Source: Planctobacterium sp965279005
GTDB taxonomy: Bacteria > Pseudomonadota > Gammaproteobacteria > Enterobacterales > Alteromonadaceae
DNA: 64,000 bases
Direction: 5' to 3'
Assembly: GCA_965279005.1 (NCBI GenBank)
Contig: CBDIHK010000030.1
Location: 434,001 to 498,000 of the forward strand
The notes below the pieces were generated by a model. The model was not told the DNA's origin. It saw only the letters and a list, made by a program, of their open reading frames with translations, and did no database searches. This document shows, in pieces, positions 44,567 through 54,159 of this stretch (its first letter is position 1; every line of letters begins with the position of its first letter). A program made the position numbers and the translations under genes.

Positions 44567-45010
44567 TTAAAGCAGCATTAAAAAGGAGGATGCAACCGCG
44601 CTGTAGCTTCTAATATGGTTCCAGAATAGCCATTTATGCAAATATCCCCGCCATACCAATCCTAAATCTGGCTTGCCGCTGGTATCCCTCAACAAGTTGT
44701 TAAGGGGGACATTTTTGACTACCGTAACTAGGGTGGTACCAATGAAAAATAGCAATCCTGCGATGTTTTCCAACGTCCCCCCGCGAAAAACAAAGTATAC
44801 GGCTGCAACGCCAGAGATGATAAAGCATGCCATAAATAGCGGATTTAGGATTACTTTGTTGATGGTAACCATGACTTGTGCACCGTTATCAAATTGTTTT
44901 AGGGACGCCATAATGGTGTTGGAAAAAATTAAGTAGATCCCCACCATTATCATCATGCTCAATTGTAACAAGGCTTCTAGCGCCTGCATTAAATCAGTAC
45001 TGGTGATCAT
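44567..45010 (-). CDS. DUF1772 (anthrone oxygenase-like) membrane protein
   Basis: A 147-residue protein with four membrane helices (about 12-32, 52-72, 80-100, 128-147). The NVPLNNLL segment and the WNHIRSYSAVAS ending are hallmarks of DUF1772, which includes fungal anthrone oxygenases. It overlaps the NmrA-like gene by four bases, so the two are coupled. Its bacterial role is unknown; pairing with an NAD(P)-binding protein hints at small-molecule oxidation or detoxification. Confidence 0.8.
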   Translation of the reverse strand: MITSTDLMQALEALLQLSMMIMVGIYLIFSNTIMASLKQFDNGAQVMVTINKVILNPLFMACFIISGVAAVYFVFRGGTLENIAGLLFFIGTTLVTVVKNVPLNNLLRDTSGKPDLGLVWRGYLHKWLFWNHIRSYSAVASSFLMLL

Positions 45011-45834
45011 ATTTCCTCCGCGAAAAAGTGGGCGTTGTTTAAAACAAACTGATCAAAGCTGGTGGGCATGCGTCCAAGTGCCTGCTGTACGCCATCGGTA
45101 AGGAATTCATTGCGGCCATCCAACACTTCTGTAAATAGGTAGGTCAGCATCTCAATGGCACCAGGTTCAACGCCGTCATTGTTTAACCGGGTTTGAAATT
45201 CCCCTAGGCTGATCTGTTCAAAACTGATTTGGCGGTTTAGCAATGAGCTAAAGCGCTCTGCTAGCTGGCCAAAATTCAATAATTCAGGCCCTGTCACTTC
45301 ATAAAGTTGGCCATTGTGTTTGGCATCGGTCAGCGAGGCCACCGCCACTTCGGCGATATCATCAATATCAACAAACGGCTCAGTGGTATCAGCAACGGGC
45401 AAAGCAATGTTACCATCCATAATAAACTGCCTAAACAAGCCCTCGCTGAAGTTTTGGTTAAACCAGGAGGCGCGGATGATCGTCCAGTTTAATCCTGATT
45501 GTTTCACGATGTTCTCACAAGTTTGGGCGGCAGGTTCACCGCGACCAGAGAGCAAGGTGATGTGTTTCACCCCTTTGATTTTAGCCAGTGCACAGAACTT
45601 GGAGATGTCTTGGGGCGCTTTGGGTACGGCCAAGTCTGGGTAATAGGTGAGGTAAACAGCATCGACGCCCGTTAGTGCTGCAGACCAGGTGGTTGCATCG
45701 TCCCAGTTAAATTTTACTTCAGCATTGCGGCCCGCGGCTTTTGGCTGCAAGCCTAGCTTGTCTAGACGCTGCATGACCCTGGATCCTGTTTTACCGCTGG
45801 CACCGATAATCAAATGTTGTGTTGTTGCTTTCAT
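45007..45834 (-). CDS. NmrA-like NAD(P)H-binding oxidoreductase
   Basis: A 275-residue atypical SDR. IIGASGKTGSRVMQRL (9-24) is the nucleotide-binding motif; LSGRGEPAAQ and NWTIIRASWFNQNFSEG are typical of the NmrA/quinone-reductase-like group. No classical catalytic YxxxK is evident. It is first of a two-gene unit with DUF1772 (4-base overlap). An IS66-type element lies 125 bases upstream, so part of the original upstream region has been displaced. Confidence 0.88.
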   Translation of the reverse strand: MKATTQHLIIGASGKTGSRVMQRLDKLGLQPKAAGRNAEVKFNWDDATTWSAALTGVDAVYLTYYPDLAVPKAPQDISKFCALAKIKGVKHITLLSGRGEPAAQTCENIVKQSGLNWTIIRASWFNQNFSEGLFRQFIMDGNIALPVADTTEPFVDIDDIAEVAVASLTDAKHNGQLYEVTGPELLNFGQLAERFSSLLNRQISFEQISLGEFQTRLNNDGVEPGAIEMLTYLFTEVLDGRNEFLTDGVQQALGRMPTSFDQFVLNNAHFFAEEI

Positions 45835-45959
45835 GTTAAAAACCTCATCAATTTGCTAGTTGTTTGTTTTGATGGGGTTAGTCTAGGGAAAGCGCGCCGC
45901 CGGGACTTTGCATTGCGTACCATGCGCTTTGCATATCGTACAAAAAACAAATTTTTTGT

Positions 45960-47522
45960 GTAACTATTCAGCCTGATCCATAAAACTGTTTAACCTCCTT
46001 TTTGTGATCGATTAATTGAAATAGCCCTGAAATGTTGGTTGTGAGATCCTGATATCCCAAATAAAGGTGTTAGCATGAATGGATTTAAAAAGTATCAACA
46101 TTAATGCTTTGGTCGAGCAAACCAGAGAGCAGCTAGAGCAGGATTCTAGCCTGACACCCGCGCTAAAAGTCACTATTGAGCTGCTTTTGACTGTCGTAGT
46201 GTTGCTATCAAATAAGCTGGGTATTAATAGCAACAACAGCAGCCTCCCGCCTTCACAAGATATCAACCGAAAAAAGAAAAGACATTCATCAAGTGAGCGA
46301 AAAGCTGGCGGCCAGATAGGTCGCAAGGGGAATACCCTCACGCAAACCGATACCCCTGATGTTGTAGAAGTCCTCGAACTGGATATCACCCAACTGCCAA
46401 AAGGCAATTATCGAGAAGTGGGTTACCAAAAACGCCAGGTGGTGGATATCGACATTAGTCGTGTGGTAACCGAGTACCGAGCACAGATACTGGAAAATGA
46501 ACAAGGTGAACGGTTTATGGGGGAGTTTCCGGAAGGGGTGACTGCGCCAATCCAGTACGGTGCAGGAATGAAAGCGCATGCGGTGTATTTGTCCCAATAC
46601 CAACTTTTACCCTATAACCGTATCGAAGAATACTTTACTGACCAACTTGGAATTCCTGTCAGTGCAGGGAGCCTATTCGCATTTAATGAACAAGCAGCCT
46701 CGTTGATAACGTCGACAGGTGCAGAAAGCATCATTAAACAACAACTGAGACAGTCCCCCTTACCTGTGCATGTGGATGAAACAGGTATCAACATTAGTGG
46801 CAAGCGCCAGTGGTTGCACAATACGTCATCTCGATGGTGGACCTATTTCCATCCCCATGCCAAACGAGGCAAAGAGGCGATGGATGAAGCAGACATTTTA
46901 CCTCACATAAAAGGTGTGTTATGCCACGACCACTGGAAGCCCTATTATCAATACACCCAATGCCAACATGCCTTGTGTAATGCTCACCATCTTAGAGAGC
47001 TTGAGCGTATATGGGAGCAAGAGGGGATGGAGTGGGCAAAGCAGATGCAAGACCTGTTAAAGGATATTAATCATTACCAACAAGCCACAGCTTTTGTCAG
47101 TGAACAACGCATTGCGGCTTATAAACAACAATACCAGGCCATATTGAACGAGGCTGAATTAGCCTGTCCACCGCCAGATAACAACCAACGAAGGCCCGGA
47201 CAAAGAGGGCGGTTAAAACGCAGCAAGTCCAGGGCGTTACTGGAAAGGTTAAGGGACTACGAAGAAGACGTACTGCGATTCCTTACTCACCCCAATGTGC
47301 CCTTTACCAATAACCAGGGGGAAAACGATATTCGCATGACCAAAGTGCACCAGAAAATCTCAGGCTGTTTCCGCAGTATGCAGGGAGCGAAAATATTTTG
47401 CTTGGTTAGGAGCTACCTATCGTCATGTAGAAAGCAACAAATCACCGCGTCTGAAGCTCTCACATTACTGTTTCAGAAAAAGCTGCCTGATATTTTTATC
47501 ATTGAGCAAGCTGAATAGTTAA
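45960..47522 (+). mobile_element. IS66-family insertion sequence with 8-bp direct repeats
   Basis: The left end is GTAACTATTCAGCCTGATC at 45960 and the right end, inverted, is TTAACTATTCAGCTTGCTC, ending at 47522. Both are flanked by TTTTTTGT (45952-45959 and 47523-47530), the 8-bp duplication expected for IS66. The element is 1563 bases with a single transposase gene; the tnpA and tnpB genes of classical IS66 are absent, as in the single-gene subgroup. Confidence 0.88.
46079..47518 (+). CDS. IS66-family transposase (TnpC-type)
   Basis: A 479-residue IS66 transposase. It has an N-terminal leucine-zipper-like region, the SNNSSLPPSQD stretch (about 46-58), a zinc-finger-like part that has lost most cysteines, and the DDE core: HVDETGINISGKRQWLHN (first Asp, about 232), GVLCHDHWKPYY (second Asp) and NNQGENDIRMTK (Glu, about 418). 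The start codon is TTG/ATG near 46078, with the frame intact to 47518, four bases from the element end. Probably active or recently so. Confidence 0.93.
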   Translation: MDLKSININALVEQTREQLEQDSSLTPALKVTIELLLTVVVLLSNKLGINSNNSSLPPSQDINRKKKRHSSSERKAGGQIGRKGNTLTQTDTPDVVEVLELDITQLPKGNYREVGYQKRQVVDIDISRVVTEYRAQILENEQGERFMGEFPEGVTAPIQYGAGMKAHAVYLSQYQLLPYNRIEEYFTDQLGIPVSAGSLFAFNEQAASLITSTGAESIIKQQLRQSPLPVHVDETGINISGKRQWLHNTSSRWWTYFHPHAKRGKEAMDEADILPHIKGVLCHDHWKPYYQYTQCQHALCNAHHLRELERIWEQEGMEWAKQMQDLLKDINHYQQATAFVSEQRIAAYKQQYQAILNEAELACPPPDNNQRRPGQRGRLKRSKSRALLERLRDYEEDVLRFLTHPNVPFTNNQGENDIRMTKVHQKISGCFRSMQGAKIFCLVRSYLSSCRKQQITASEALTLLFQKKLPDIFIIEQAE

Positions 47523-47645
47523 TTTTTTGTTTTGTGGACGTTCGCAATCCTGGCCGACAACATTTGTAACCAGAACTCTGCTTTAAAAAAATGAGCGCGT
47601 ATCCATGTTACCTGCTTGTCTATAAATACAAATTAAGGATTGGTT

Positions 47646-48095
47646 ATGGATATCAGTTTAAGGGAAGTCACCAAGGACAACTGGCTGGATGTAGTACATT
47701 TGCAGATTAGCAAGGAACAAGAAGATTATGTTGCATTAAATGCAGAATCTATCGCTGAATCCTCTTTTTACCCCCACTATGTTAACCGCGCAATTTACCG
47801 AGGCGACACGGTTGTCGGCTTTTTGCAATATTACCAAGAGCTGGATGAAGGCCTGCCAGATGAGTTTTACATTGCCCAGTTTATGGTAGACCTCAAGCTG
47901 CAAGGGCAGGGCATAGGCACTAAAGCTACTGAATTGGTAATTAAAGAGATTAGCCAAATCCCTGAATGCAAAATTATCTCAATCCTATACATGCCAGGCC
48001 ACCATGCCATGCGCCAGTTTTATTCCCGGTTTGGTTTTGCGGTAACCGAAGAGGATGACGAGGATGGCGTGGTGATGGAGTTGAAGGTGAGGTGA
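47646..48095 (+). CDS. GNAT-family N-acetyltransferase
   Basis: A 149-residue GNAT protein. The acetyl-CoA-binding segment is FMVDLKLQGQGIGTKATELV (motif Q/RxxGxG/A, about residues 79-98), followed by MRQFYSRFGF. ATG at 47646 follows AAGGA; a TTG six bases earlier is in frame but less likely. The substrate could be an amine, antibiotic or protein N terminus and cannot be told. It lies just after the IS66 element. Confidence 0.87.
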   Translation: MDISLREVTKDNWLDVVHLQISKEQEDYVALNAESIAESSFYPHYVNRAIYRGDTVVGFLQYYQELDEGLPDEFYIAQFMVDLKLQGQGIGTKATELVIKEISQIPECKIISILYMPGHHAMRQFYSRFGFAVTEEDDEDGVVMELKVR

Positions 48096-48240
48096 GGTTT
48101 AAGCAATGCATTTGTTGTGGTGATAGGTTAACGCTTTGTTAACAATTAATCGTTCCAATAGTTGATCACCAGGCAATTAGCCTCTATGGTTCGTTACTTT
48201 GTCACATTTCCATCCGATAAAAATAACAGGCTAATTGATT

Positions 48241-51200
48241 ATGCGAATATTCAAAAAGGCACTTACTTGCCTTGGGTTTCTTTCGGCCGCTACTTTGTCT
48301 GCTACAACATTGGCGCAAGACAACTCAGAGTGGTTTTTACATAGCGCTATTTCACCTGATGGCAAACAAGTATTGTTCAGCCACAAAGGTGATATCTTTA
48401 CCGTATCCAGCAAAGGCGGTATTGCCCGGCCACTTACGGTGCACAGCGCATGGGATGGCCACCCAGTGTGGTCTGATGACGGTAAGCACATTGCGTTTGC
48501 CAGTGACCGCAATGGCAACTTGGATGTGTATTTGATGCCTGCTGTAGGCGGTAAAGCTACCCAGTTGACCTATCACTCTGCTGATGATATTCCGAAGGAT
48601 TTCACTGCAGGAGACGAGGGCGTTTATTTTGTCTCCGCCAGGTTAGATAGTGCGGAGGCCTCTATTTTCCCAACCAGGCGCCTAACTGAAACCTACCAGG
48701 TATCCGTTGCTGGCGGCACGCCTAGCATGGTGTCTACCATTCCAGGAAGCGAGCTTAGCTTAAGCCCGAATGGCAAACATATCCTATACCGAGATGAGAA
48801 AGCCTATGAAAACCAGTTCCGCAAACGCGATGTATCTGCTTTTGCCCGCGATATCTGGTTGATGGATTTGGAGTCTGGTGAATATCGCCAGTTAACCACC
48901 TTTGAAGGGGGTGACCATAACCCAGTATGGTCTGACAATGATACTTTCTATTATACCTCCGAGGAAAAATCGGGAGTATTCAACGTTTGGCGCTCTGATT
49001 TAGATGGTGATAACAAACGCCAAATTACCGATTTCGATTTGCACCCAGTGCGCAGCCTATCCATTAGTGACGATGGTGATTTAGCTTTTGTACACCATGG
49101 CAGCATTTATGTTAAAGACGGGCGCACACCTAAAAAGCTCAAGGTCACCATAGCTGCCGATAGCCAAGAAAACGCGATTGACCTCACTAGGTTATCTGGC
49201 CGAATTAGCGAGTTTGCCGTGTCCCCTGATGGCAAAGAAGTTGCTTTTATTGCCCGTGGCGAAGTCTTCGTAGCTAGCACTGAATTCAACACCACCCGCG
49301 CCATCACCAACACGCCGCAGCAAGAGCGCAGCGTATCATTCCACAAAGATGGCCGCACCTTGTTGTACGCCGCTGAGCGCGATGGTCGATGGGGTTTATA
49401 TGAAACCTCAATCGCCGATGAAGACGAACCCTATTTCTTTGCCGCCACCAAGTTGCAAGAGGAGGTGCTACACCTAGCCGACTCGGATAGCTTTCAACCC
49501 CAATACTCTCCTGATGGCACCAAAGTGGCATTCCTTGCAGGCCGTGATGAAATCCAGGTCATCAACCGCGAAACCAAGGAAGTCAATGTCGCACTGCCCA
49601 AAGACCAAAACTATTCTTACGCAGACGGCGATATCTCGTTTTCGTGGGCGCCGGATAGCTATTGGATGACGGCTGACTTTGCGCCTAGGAACCGTTTGTT
49701 TATAACCAATGTCGGTATTTTCCCAGCTGATGGTTCTGCAGCGCCTGTTGATATTAGTTTGTCCGGCTATTATGACGGCGGCCCTATTTGGCACAACAAA
49801 GCCAATGCAGTGTTGTGGTCCAGCACCCGTTATGGCCAGCGGGATCACGGTAGCTGGGGTAGGGAGTCTGACGTAATGGCCGCCTTCTTGACCCAAGACA
49901 GCTATGACAAATTCCGTATGAGCAAGGAAGAATATGCCCTGCATAAAGAACTAGAGAAGAAGCGCGAGGAAGACAAAGAGAAAGACAAAGACGACGCCAA
50001 GGATGAACCCGAAACTGAGTCAAAAGATCCAGATTCAACAGGATCAGGAGCCAATGGATCCGAAGCCGAAGGTTCTGGCAACGGCGAAGACAAAAAAGAA
50101 GAAACCAAGCCGCTTGAGATTGACTGGGATGATATAGAGATGCGCACAGTGCGCCTGACTATGCATGCTTCAGACCTAGCGGGCGCGGCAATGACAAGTG
50201 ATGGTAGTACCTTGTATTATTTGTCGCGTTTTGAAAAAGGCTACGACCTGTGGGCGCACAAGATCAGGGAGAGGAGCACCAAGCTAGTGGCTAAGCTGAA
50301 TGCAAGTAGCGTGTCCCTGTACTTGTCACCTGATGACAAAAAAATCTATGTATTGGCTGACGGTACTATCCGCAGTGGTAAAGTGGGGGACAAGATTTCC
50401 CTTAAGCCAATTTCGGCCAAGCCGGTAATGCAATTGCAAGCGGCGCAAGAACGCGAGTTTATGTTCAACCACAGCTGGCGCGTGATTAAGGACAAGTTCT
50501 ACCGGGACGATTTCCACGGTGTTGACTGGGATGCCATGGGGGAAGCCTATCGCGTGAAGCTACCTTCAATAGGCCACAACCGCGACCTTGCCAACATGTT
50601 TGCTGAAATGACCGGTGAACTCAACGCTTCCCACATTGGCTCATCTTACCGTCCCCGCCCCAAACCTACGGATACAGTAACCGGTGCCCTTGGTTTGTTT
50701 TTTGACACATCAGATACAAGTGGCGCATTGTCAATTGTTGAAGTGTTGGATAAAGGTCCGCTAGATAAAGCTAATATTGATGTGGTGGCTGGCGATAAAC
50801 TCACCGCAGTTGATGGCGTAGCCCTAGGTGCAGGCCAAAACCTTTATGCCTTGTTGAACCATAAAGCCGGTAAACGGGTGCGTTTGTCTTTTGAAAACGC
50901 TGAGGGTGAAAGCTTTGATGAAGTGGTCAAGCCGATAAGCTTGCGCCAGCAAGGTGAGCTGCTCTATAAACGCTGGGTAAACGGCCGCGAGCAATTGGTG
51001 GAAGAGTTGTCAGGTGGCCGCTTGGCTTATGTGCATGTGCGCGGAATGAATGATCCAAGCTTTAGGGATGTTTATTCTCGTTTGCTCGGCAAACACTTTG
51101 ATAAAGAAGCAGTAGTAGTAGACACCCGTTGGAACGGTGGTGGCTGGTTGCACAACGACCTGGCCAAGCTACTGACCGGTGAAGAGTACTTCACAATGCA

Positions 51201-51582
51201 TGTGCGTGGCCGCCAGTACCACGGGGATCCATTGGATCAATGGAATAAGCCGTCAGTGCTGGTGATGAACGAAGGCAACTATTCTGATGCCCACGCCTTT
51301 GCCTATACCTACGATCAACTTGATATTGGTGAAATGGTGGGCATGCCGGTGCCGGGCACAATGACCGCGGTGTGGTGGGAAACCGGGATTTCCGGTGATT
51401 TCCGTGCTGGCGTACCGCAAGTGGGGATGAAAAACACCAAGGGCGAATACTTGGAAAACAACCAAACTATGCCTGATCATATGGTAAACAATGATCCAGC
51501 TTCAGTTGTTGCGGGCCAAGACAAGCAAATTGAGAAAGCTGTGCAGGTGTTGCTACAAAGCCTGGATAACAACTCAAACTAA
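48241..51582 (+). CDS. Tricorn-like S41 serine protease with beta-propellers and PDZ domain
   Basis: A 1113-residue exported protein with signal peptide (residues 1-26). The N-terminal two-thirds holds PD40/WD40-like beta-propeller repeats (HSAISPDGKQVLFSHKGDIF, HNPVWSDNDTFYYTSE and others). An acidic, Ser/Gly-rich linker (about 570-625, rich in Lys-Asp-Glu) breaks this array. A core domain, a PDZ domain (about 815-900) and the S41 protease domain follow; the catalytic Ser lies in EGNYSDAHAFAY. Tricorn-type proteases take peptides from upstream proteases through the propellers. Periplasmic location fits the other exported peptidases here. Confidence 0.9.
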   Translation: MRIFKKALTCLGFLSAATLSATTLAQDNSEWFLHSAISPDGKQVLFSHKGDIFTVSSKGGIARPLTVHSAWDGHPVWSDDGKHIAFASDRNGNLDVYLMPAVGGKATQLTYHSADDIPKDFTAGDEGVYFVSARLDSAEASIFPTRRLTETYQVSVAGGTPSMVSTIPGSELSLSPNGKHILYRDEKAYENQFRKRDVSAFARDIWLMDLESGEYRQLTTFEGGDHNPVWSDNDTFYYTSEEKSGVFNVWRSDLDGDNKRQITDFDLHPVRSLSISDDGDLAFVHHGSIYVKDGRTPKKLKVTIAADSQENAIDLTRLSGRISEFAVSPDGKEVAFIARGEVFVASTEFNTTRAITNTPQQERSVSFHKDGRTLLYAAERDGRWGLYETSIADEDEPYFFAATKLQEEVLHLADSDSFQPQYSPDGTKVAFLAGRDEIQVINRETKEVNVALPKDQNYSYADGDISFSWAPDSYWMTADFAPRNRLFITNVGIFPADGSAAPVDISLSGYYDGGPIWHNKANAVLWSSTRYGQRDHGSWGRESDVMAAFLTQDSYDKFRMSKEEYALHKELEKKREEDKEKDKDDAKDEPETESKDPDSTGSGANGSEAEGSGNGEDKKEETKPLEIDWDDIEMRTVRLTMHASDLAGAAMTSDGSTLYYLSRFEKGYDLWAHKIRERSTKLVAKLNASSVSLYLSPDDKKIYVLADGTIRSGKVGDKISLKPISAKPVMQLQAAQEREFMFNHSWRVIKDKFYRDDFHGVDWDAMGEAYRVKLPSIGHNRDLANMFAEMTGELNASHIGSSYRPRPKPTDTVTGALGLFFDTSDTSGALSIVEVLDKGPLDKANIDVVAGDKLTAVDGVALGAGQNLYALLNHKAGKRVRLSFENAEGESFDEVVKPISLRQQGELLYKRWVNGREQLVEELSGGRLAYVHVRGMNDPSFRDVYSRLLGKHFDKEAVVVDTRWNGGGWLHNDLAKLLTGEEYFTMHVRGRQYHGDPLDQWNKPSVLVMNEGNYSDAHAFAYTYDQLDIGEMVGMPVPGTMTAVWWETGISGDFRAGVPQVGMKNTKGEYLENNQTMPDHMVNNDPASVVAGQDKQIEKAVQVLLQSLDNNSN

Positions 51583-51595
51583 ACCTATTGTTACT

Positions 51596-51620
51596 GCCGC
51601 CAAGGAGCTTCTTTGGCGGC
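51596..51620 (+). terminator. Stem-loop terminator after the tricorn-like gene
   Basis: GCCGCCAA (51596-51603) pairs with TTGGCGGC (51613-51620), loop of nine, 14 bases after the stop. The T-run is poor. Confidence 0.65.
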
Positions 51621-51835
51621 TACTTCCCCGCATTTTTACCAGCTTAACAATCCGTGTAACAAATTACACCTGCCCAAATATTGAGCAAGCCCCTGCCTAT
51701 TTGCTAACCTATTGATATTCAATGATTTGCATCTGATGTAGTTTCTACTAAGGTTTTTTAATGGCCTGGCAGATAATGAATGTGTGTTTATACCGTTTTT
51801 ACAATGGGCCAGTAGCATAGAGGTGCCGGGGAACT

Positions 51836-54154
51836 ATGACGTTATTCCCTGTTGATAGAACTGAAGAAAATGAAAACATAATCGCCAAGCTGGTACCCTA
51901 TGCTATGGAGGGGCAGTACTCGGCTGGCCTAGATGCGCTTGACATCGAGCTTGATGAAGACGCCCGCATGAACTTCAGCCATGAAACCGCGCGGCGTATC
52001 CAGCCCTCCAATTCCCCAGTTGATAACTCTGAAATCGCCCATTATCCGGTGGAGACCATTGTGGTGGGCGAGCTTGAGTGCAGTTTGGATCGCATTGGCC
52101 AAAAAATCCTCAAGAAGATGCTGGCACTGTACCAGGATAAATACACAATTGGTGTTCAAGAAGCCTGTATCTCGCATCCGTTGTATCAAGAATATATGCG
52201 TGAAGAGCTGGCGGAAAAGCGCAAACAAGCGTTTTCCGTGCCATTGGAATGTTACGCAGATACGGCCATTAAGAACATGGCACTGGTGCCTAATTTTAAA
52301 GTCCATAGCCAACAGTTTTTACAAGGCCGCAATGTCAAAGTTGCTGGCATATCAGAAAACTCCCTGTTACTCGAAGCTGATACCGAATTCAATTTACCCA
52401 AAACAACCAAATGCAATTTTGTTTTTCCCCCTATCATTAATAAAAAGCAAAACACCAATATCATTGCCTATGAATTTGTAGATTGTGTCAAAAAAGACAC
52501 TGACCTATTCGTGTTCCGGTTTTATTTTTCCCCAGGCAATGCGGAAGAAAAAATGCAGGGATTACAGCACTACCTGGAACAACATAAACATGCGTTCCCA
52601 CTGATGCTGGAGCAGGAGGAGCAGCGCACCATCCACTGCCTAGAGCGGGATCTAGTGGTCTACAACTCGCCACAAATTGCAATTTTTAGCCAGCGTGACA
52701 GTGAACTGTTATTACCCAAGGCGGCCATCATTACCGAAGCAAACCAGCAGCATTTCCCCTTTTGGCGCAAGCGCGACTGGTTTCCAGAGACTAACCGGTT
52801 GCAAGGTTTGTCGACGGAACTGCTCAAGCACGGCCATAGTATTTACGTCATGGGCCTGGCAAACCAGCAAGGACGGCAACAATATGTGTATGCTACCTTG
52901 CGGGAATTGGTGAGTACCGACAGTTTAAACCGGTTCATCATTGCCTGTGAGTCAGAATCGCTGCTGCTGTTGCAATGCCACTTGCGCAAGCTGGATAAAA
53001 CCAGTGTGCAGAATGCTATCGACATCTTTGGACCTGAAAAAACAGCGCGGGAAATGATGCAAGGGGTGGATAGTATTATTTTTTGCCACAATGTAACCCC
53101 TTTGCTCGGGCGACTGGTATCAACGGTTGATCCAGGTGACGCCAAGTTACCTGAGAAATTTCGGCACCGCGGTGCGCAGGCCATCGAACACTTTGTCATT
53201 TCCGATGGTGTCAACTTGCGACGTGAGAGCAGGTTCCAATTCCACGATACTATGGCCAGCGTCTACATCGGCAGGCTAAGCAAAGTGGATGCTGAAGTGC
53301 TTGATGTATCAAAACACGGTTTACGCCTTAAATTCCATACTAAGAGGGCATTGCGCCTTAGGCGGCACGTCCGGGTGACTATTAAGGATATACGCCTAAA
53401 ACGGCTCAAATACCGAATAGTAGGTTATGATCCCCAGAGCCATGAGTTAAGGTTGAAGGTGACCGCGAAGGATGCATCGAAAACGGCGCTGCATCTGGAG
53501 AAGCTATTCAAGGAAAACTCTGGGGTGTATAAGGAACGCAATGTTTTCCGGGCAAACAAACAGGTTTTTGACACCCTGTTCAATCTGTGTGCCCAGCATT
53601 ACTGCTTGCCAACGTTAACCTTGCGATCCGGTGTGTTCGAGCACCAAAAACTGTCAAAACTATTCTGCTATCAAAAACCCAACATGTTTTTGGGTTGTGA
53701 CATCGATGGCAACAGTATCGATTTGAGCTCGCACCTAGCCACAGCAAACTACCAGTCCCTGGATTCGCCCTTTATCAAGTCGCTGACCCAACTTGAAAAG
53801 CAATACTTGCTGTTTTTACGCTATCCAGATTTGGACAAAACTGAATGGCTTGATTTGGAGAGTTTGGGGGATGAGTCCTATTGTGAATCGTTACAGGCAA
53901 AAATGCTCACTGGTGATTGCCAAATTCACTGTTTGGCCTATTTGCCCATGTCAGCTGAACGGCCGCTCGCCAGGATGCAGAACCGCAATTTAGCCTTGTT
54001 GTCCAACCTTAACCGCGAAGTTGCATTCTTGGCAAAAGGCTCCCAATACGATGTTAGCCACACGGTATTAATAGAGGATCTTAGCGCCATTTTTACCGTT
54101 TGCATCAACTACAATATCTTGCTTAAAGGTTTCAAAACCAGTAGTAAGGGTTAA
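51836..54154 (+). CDS. Large PilZ-domain protein
   Basis: A 772-residue soluble protein. A PilZ domain lies at about 460-560 with both c-di-GMP-binding motifs: RRESRF (RxxxR) and DVSKHGLRLKF (D/NxSxxG). The large N-terminal part (1-450) and the C-terminal part (560-772) resemble each other only weakly and match no other domain I recognise; an earlier degenerate PilZ-like stretch may lie near residues 160-250 (NVKVAGISENSLLLE). No membrane helix is seen. It probably turns c-di-GMP level into a cell-surface or motility output, fitting the GGDEF-EAL gene at the window start. GGGGA precedes the ATG. Confidence 0.82.
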   Translation: MTLFPVDRTEENENIIAKLVPYAMEGQYSAGLDALDIELDEDARMNFSHETARRIQPSNSPVDNSEIAHYPVETIVVGELECSLDRIGQKILKKMLALYQDKYTIGVQEACISHPLYQEYMREELAEKRKQAFSVPLECYADTAIKNMALVPNFKVHSQQFLQGRNVKVAGISENSLLLEADTEFNLPKTTKCNFVFPPIINKKQNTNIIAYEFVDCVKKDTDLFVFRFYFSPGNAEEKMQGLQHYLEQHKHAFPLMLEQEEQRTIHCLERDLVVYNSPQIAIFSQRDSELLLPKAAIITEANQQHFPFWRKRDWFPETNRLQGLSTELLKHGHSIYVMGLANQQGRQQYVYATLRELVSTDSLNRFIIACESESLLLLQCHLRKLDKTSVQNAIDIFGPEKTAREMMQGVDSIIFCHNVTPLLGRLVSTVDPGDAKLPEKFRHRGAQAIEHFVISDGVNLRRESRFQFHDTMASVYIGRLSKVDAEVLDVSKHGLRLKFHTKRALRLRRHVRVTIKDIRLKRLKYRIVGYDPQSHELRLKVTAKDASKTALHLEKLFKENSGVYKERNVFRANKQVFDTLFNLCAQHYCLPTLTLRSGVFEHQKLSKLFCYQKPNMFLGCDIDGNSIDLSSHLATANYQSLDSPFIKSLTQLEKQYLLFLRYPDLDKTEWLDLESLGDESYCESLQAKMLTGDCQIHCLAYLPMSAERPLARMQNRNLALLSNLNREVAFLAKGSQYDVSHTVLIEDLSAIFTVCINYNILLKGFKTSSKG

Positions 54155-54159
54155 AGCTG

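Noticed and set aside
49902..50147. Minus-strand Ser-rich frame opposite the tricorn linker
   Set aside because: Reverse reading of acidic codons gives Ser/Leu-rich text; no start signal and no family.
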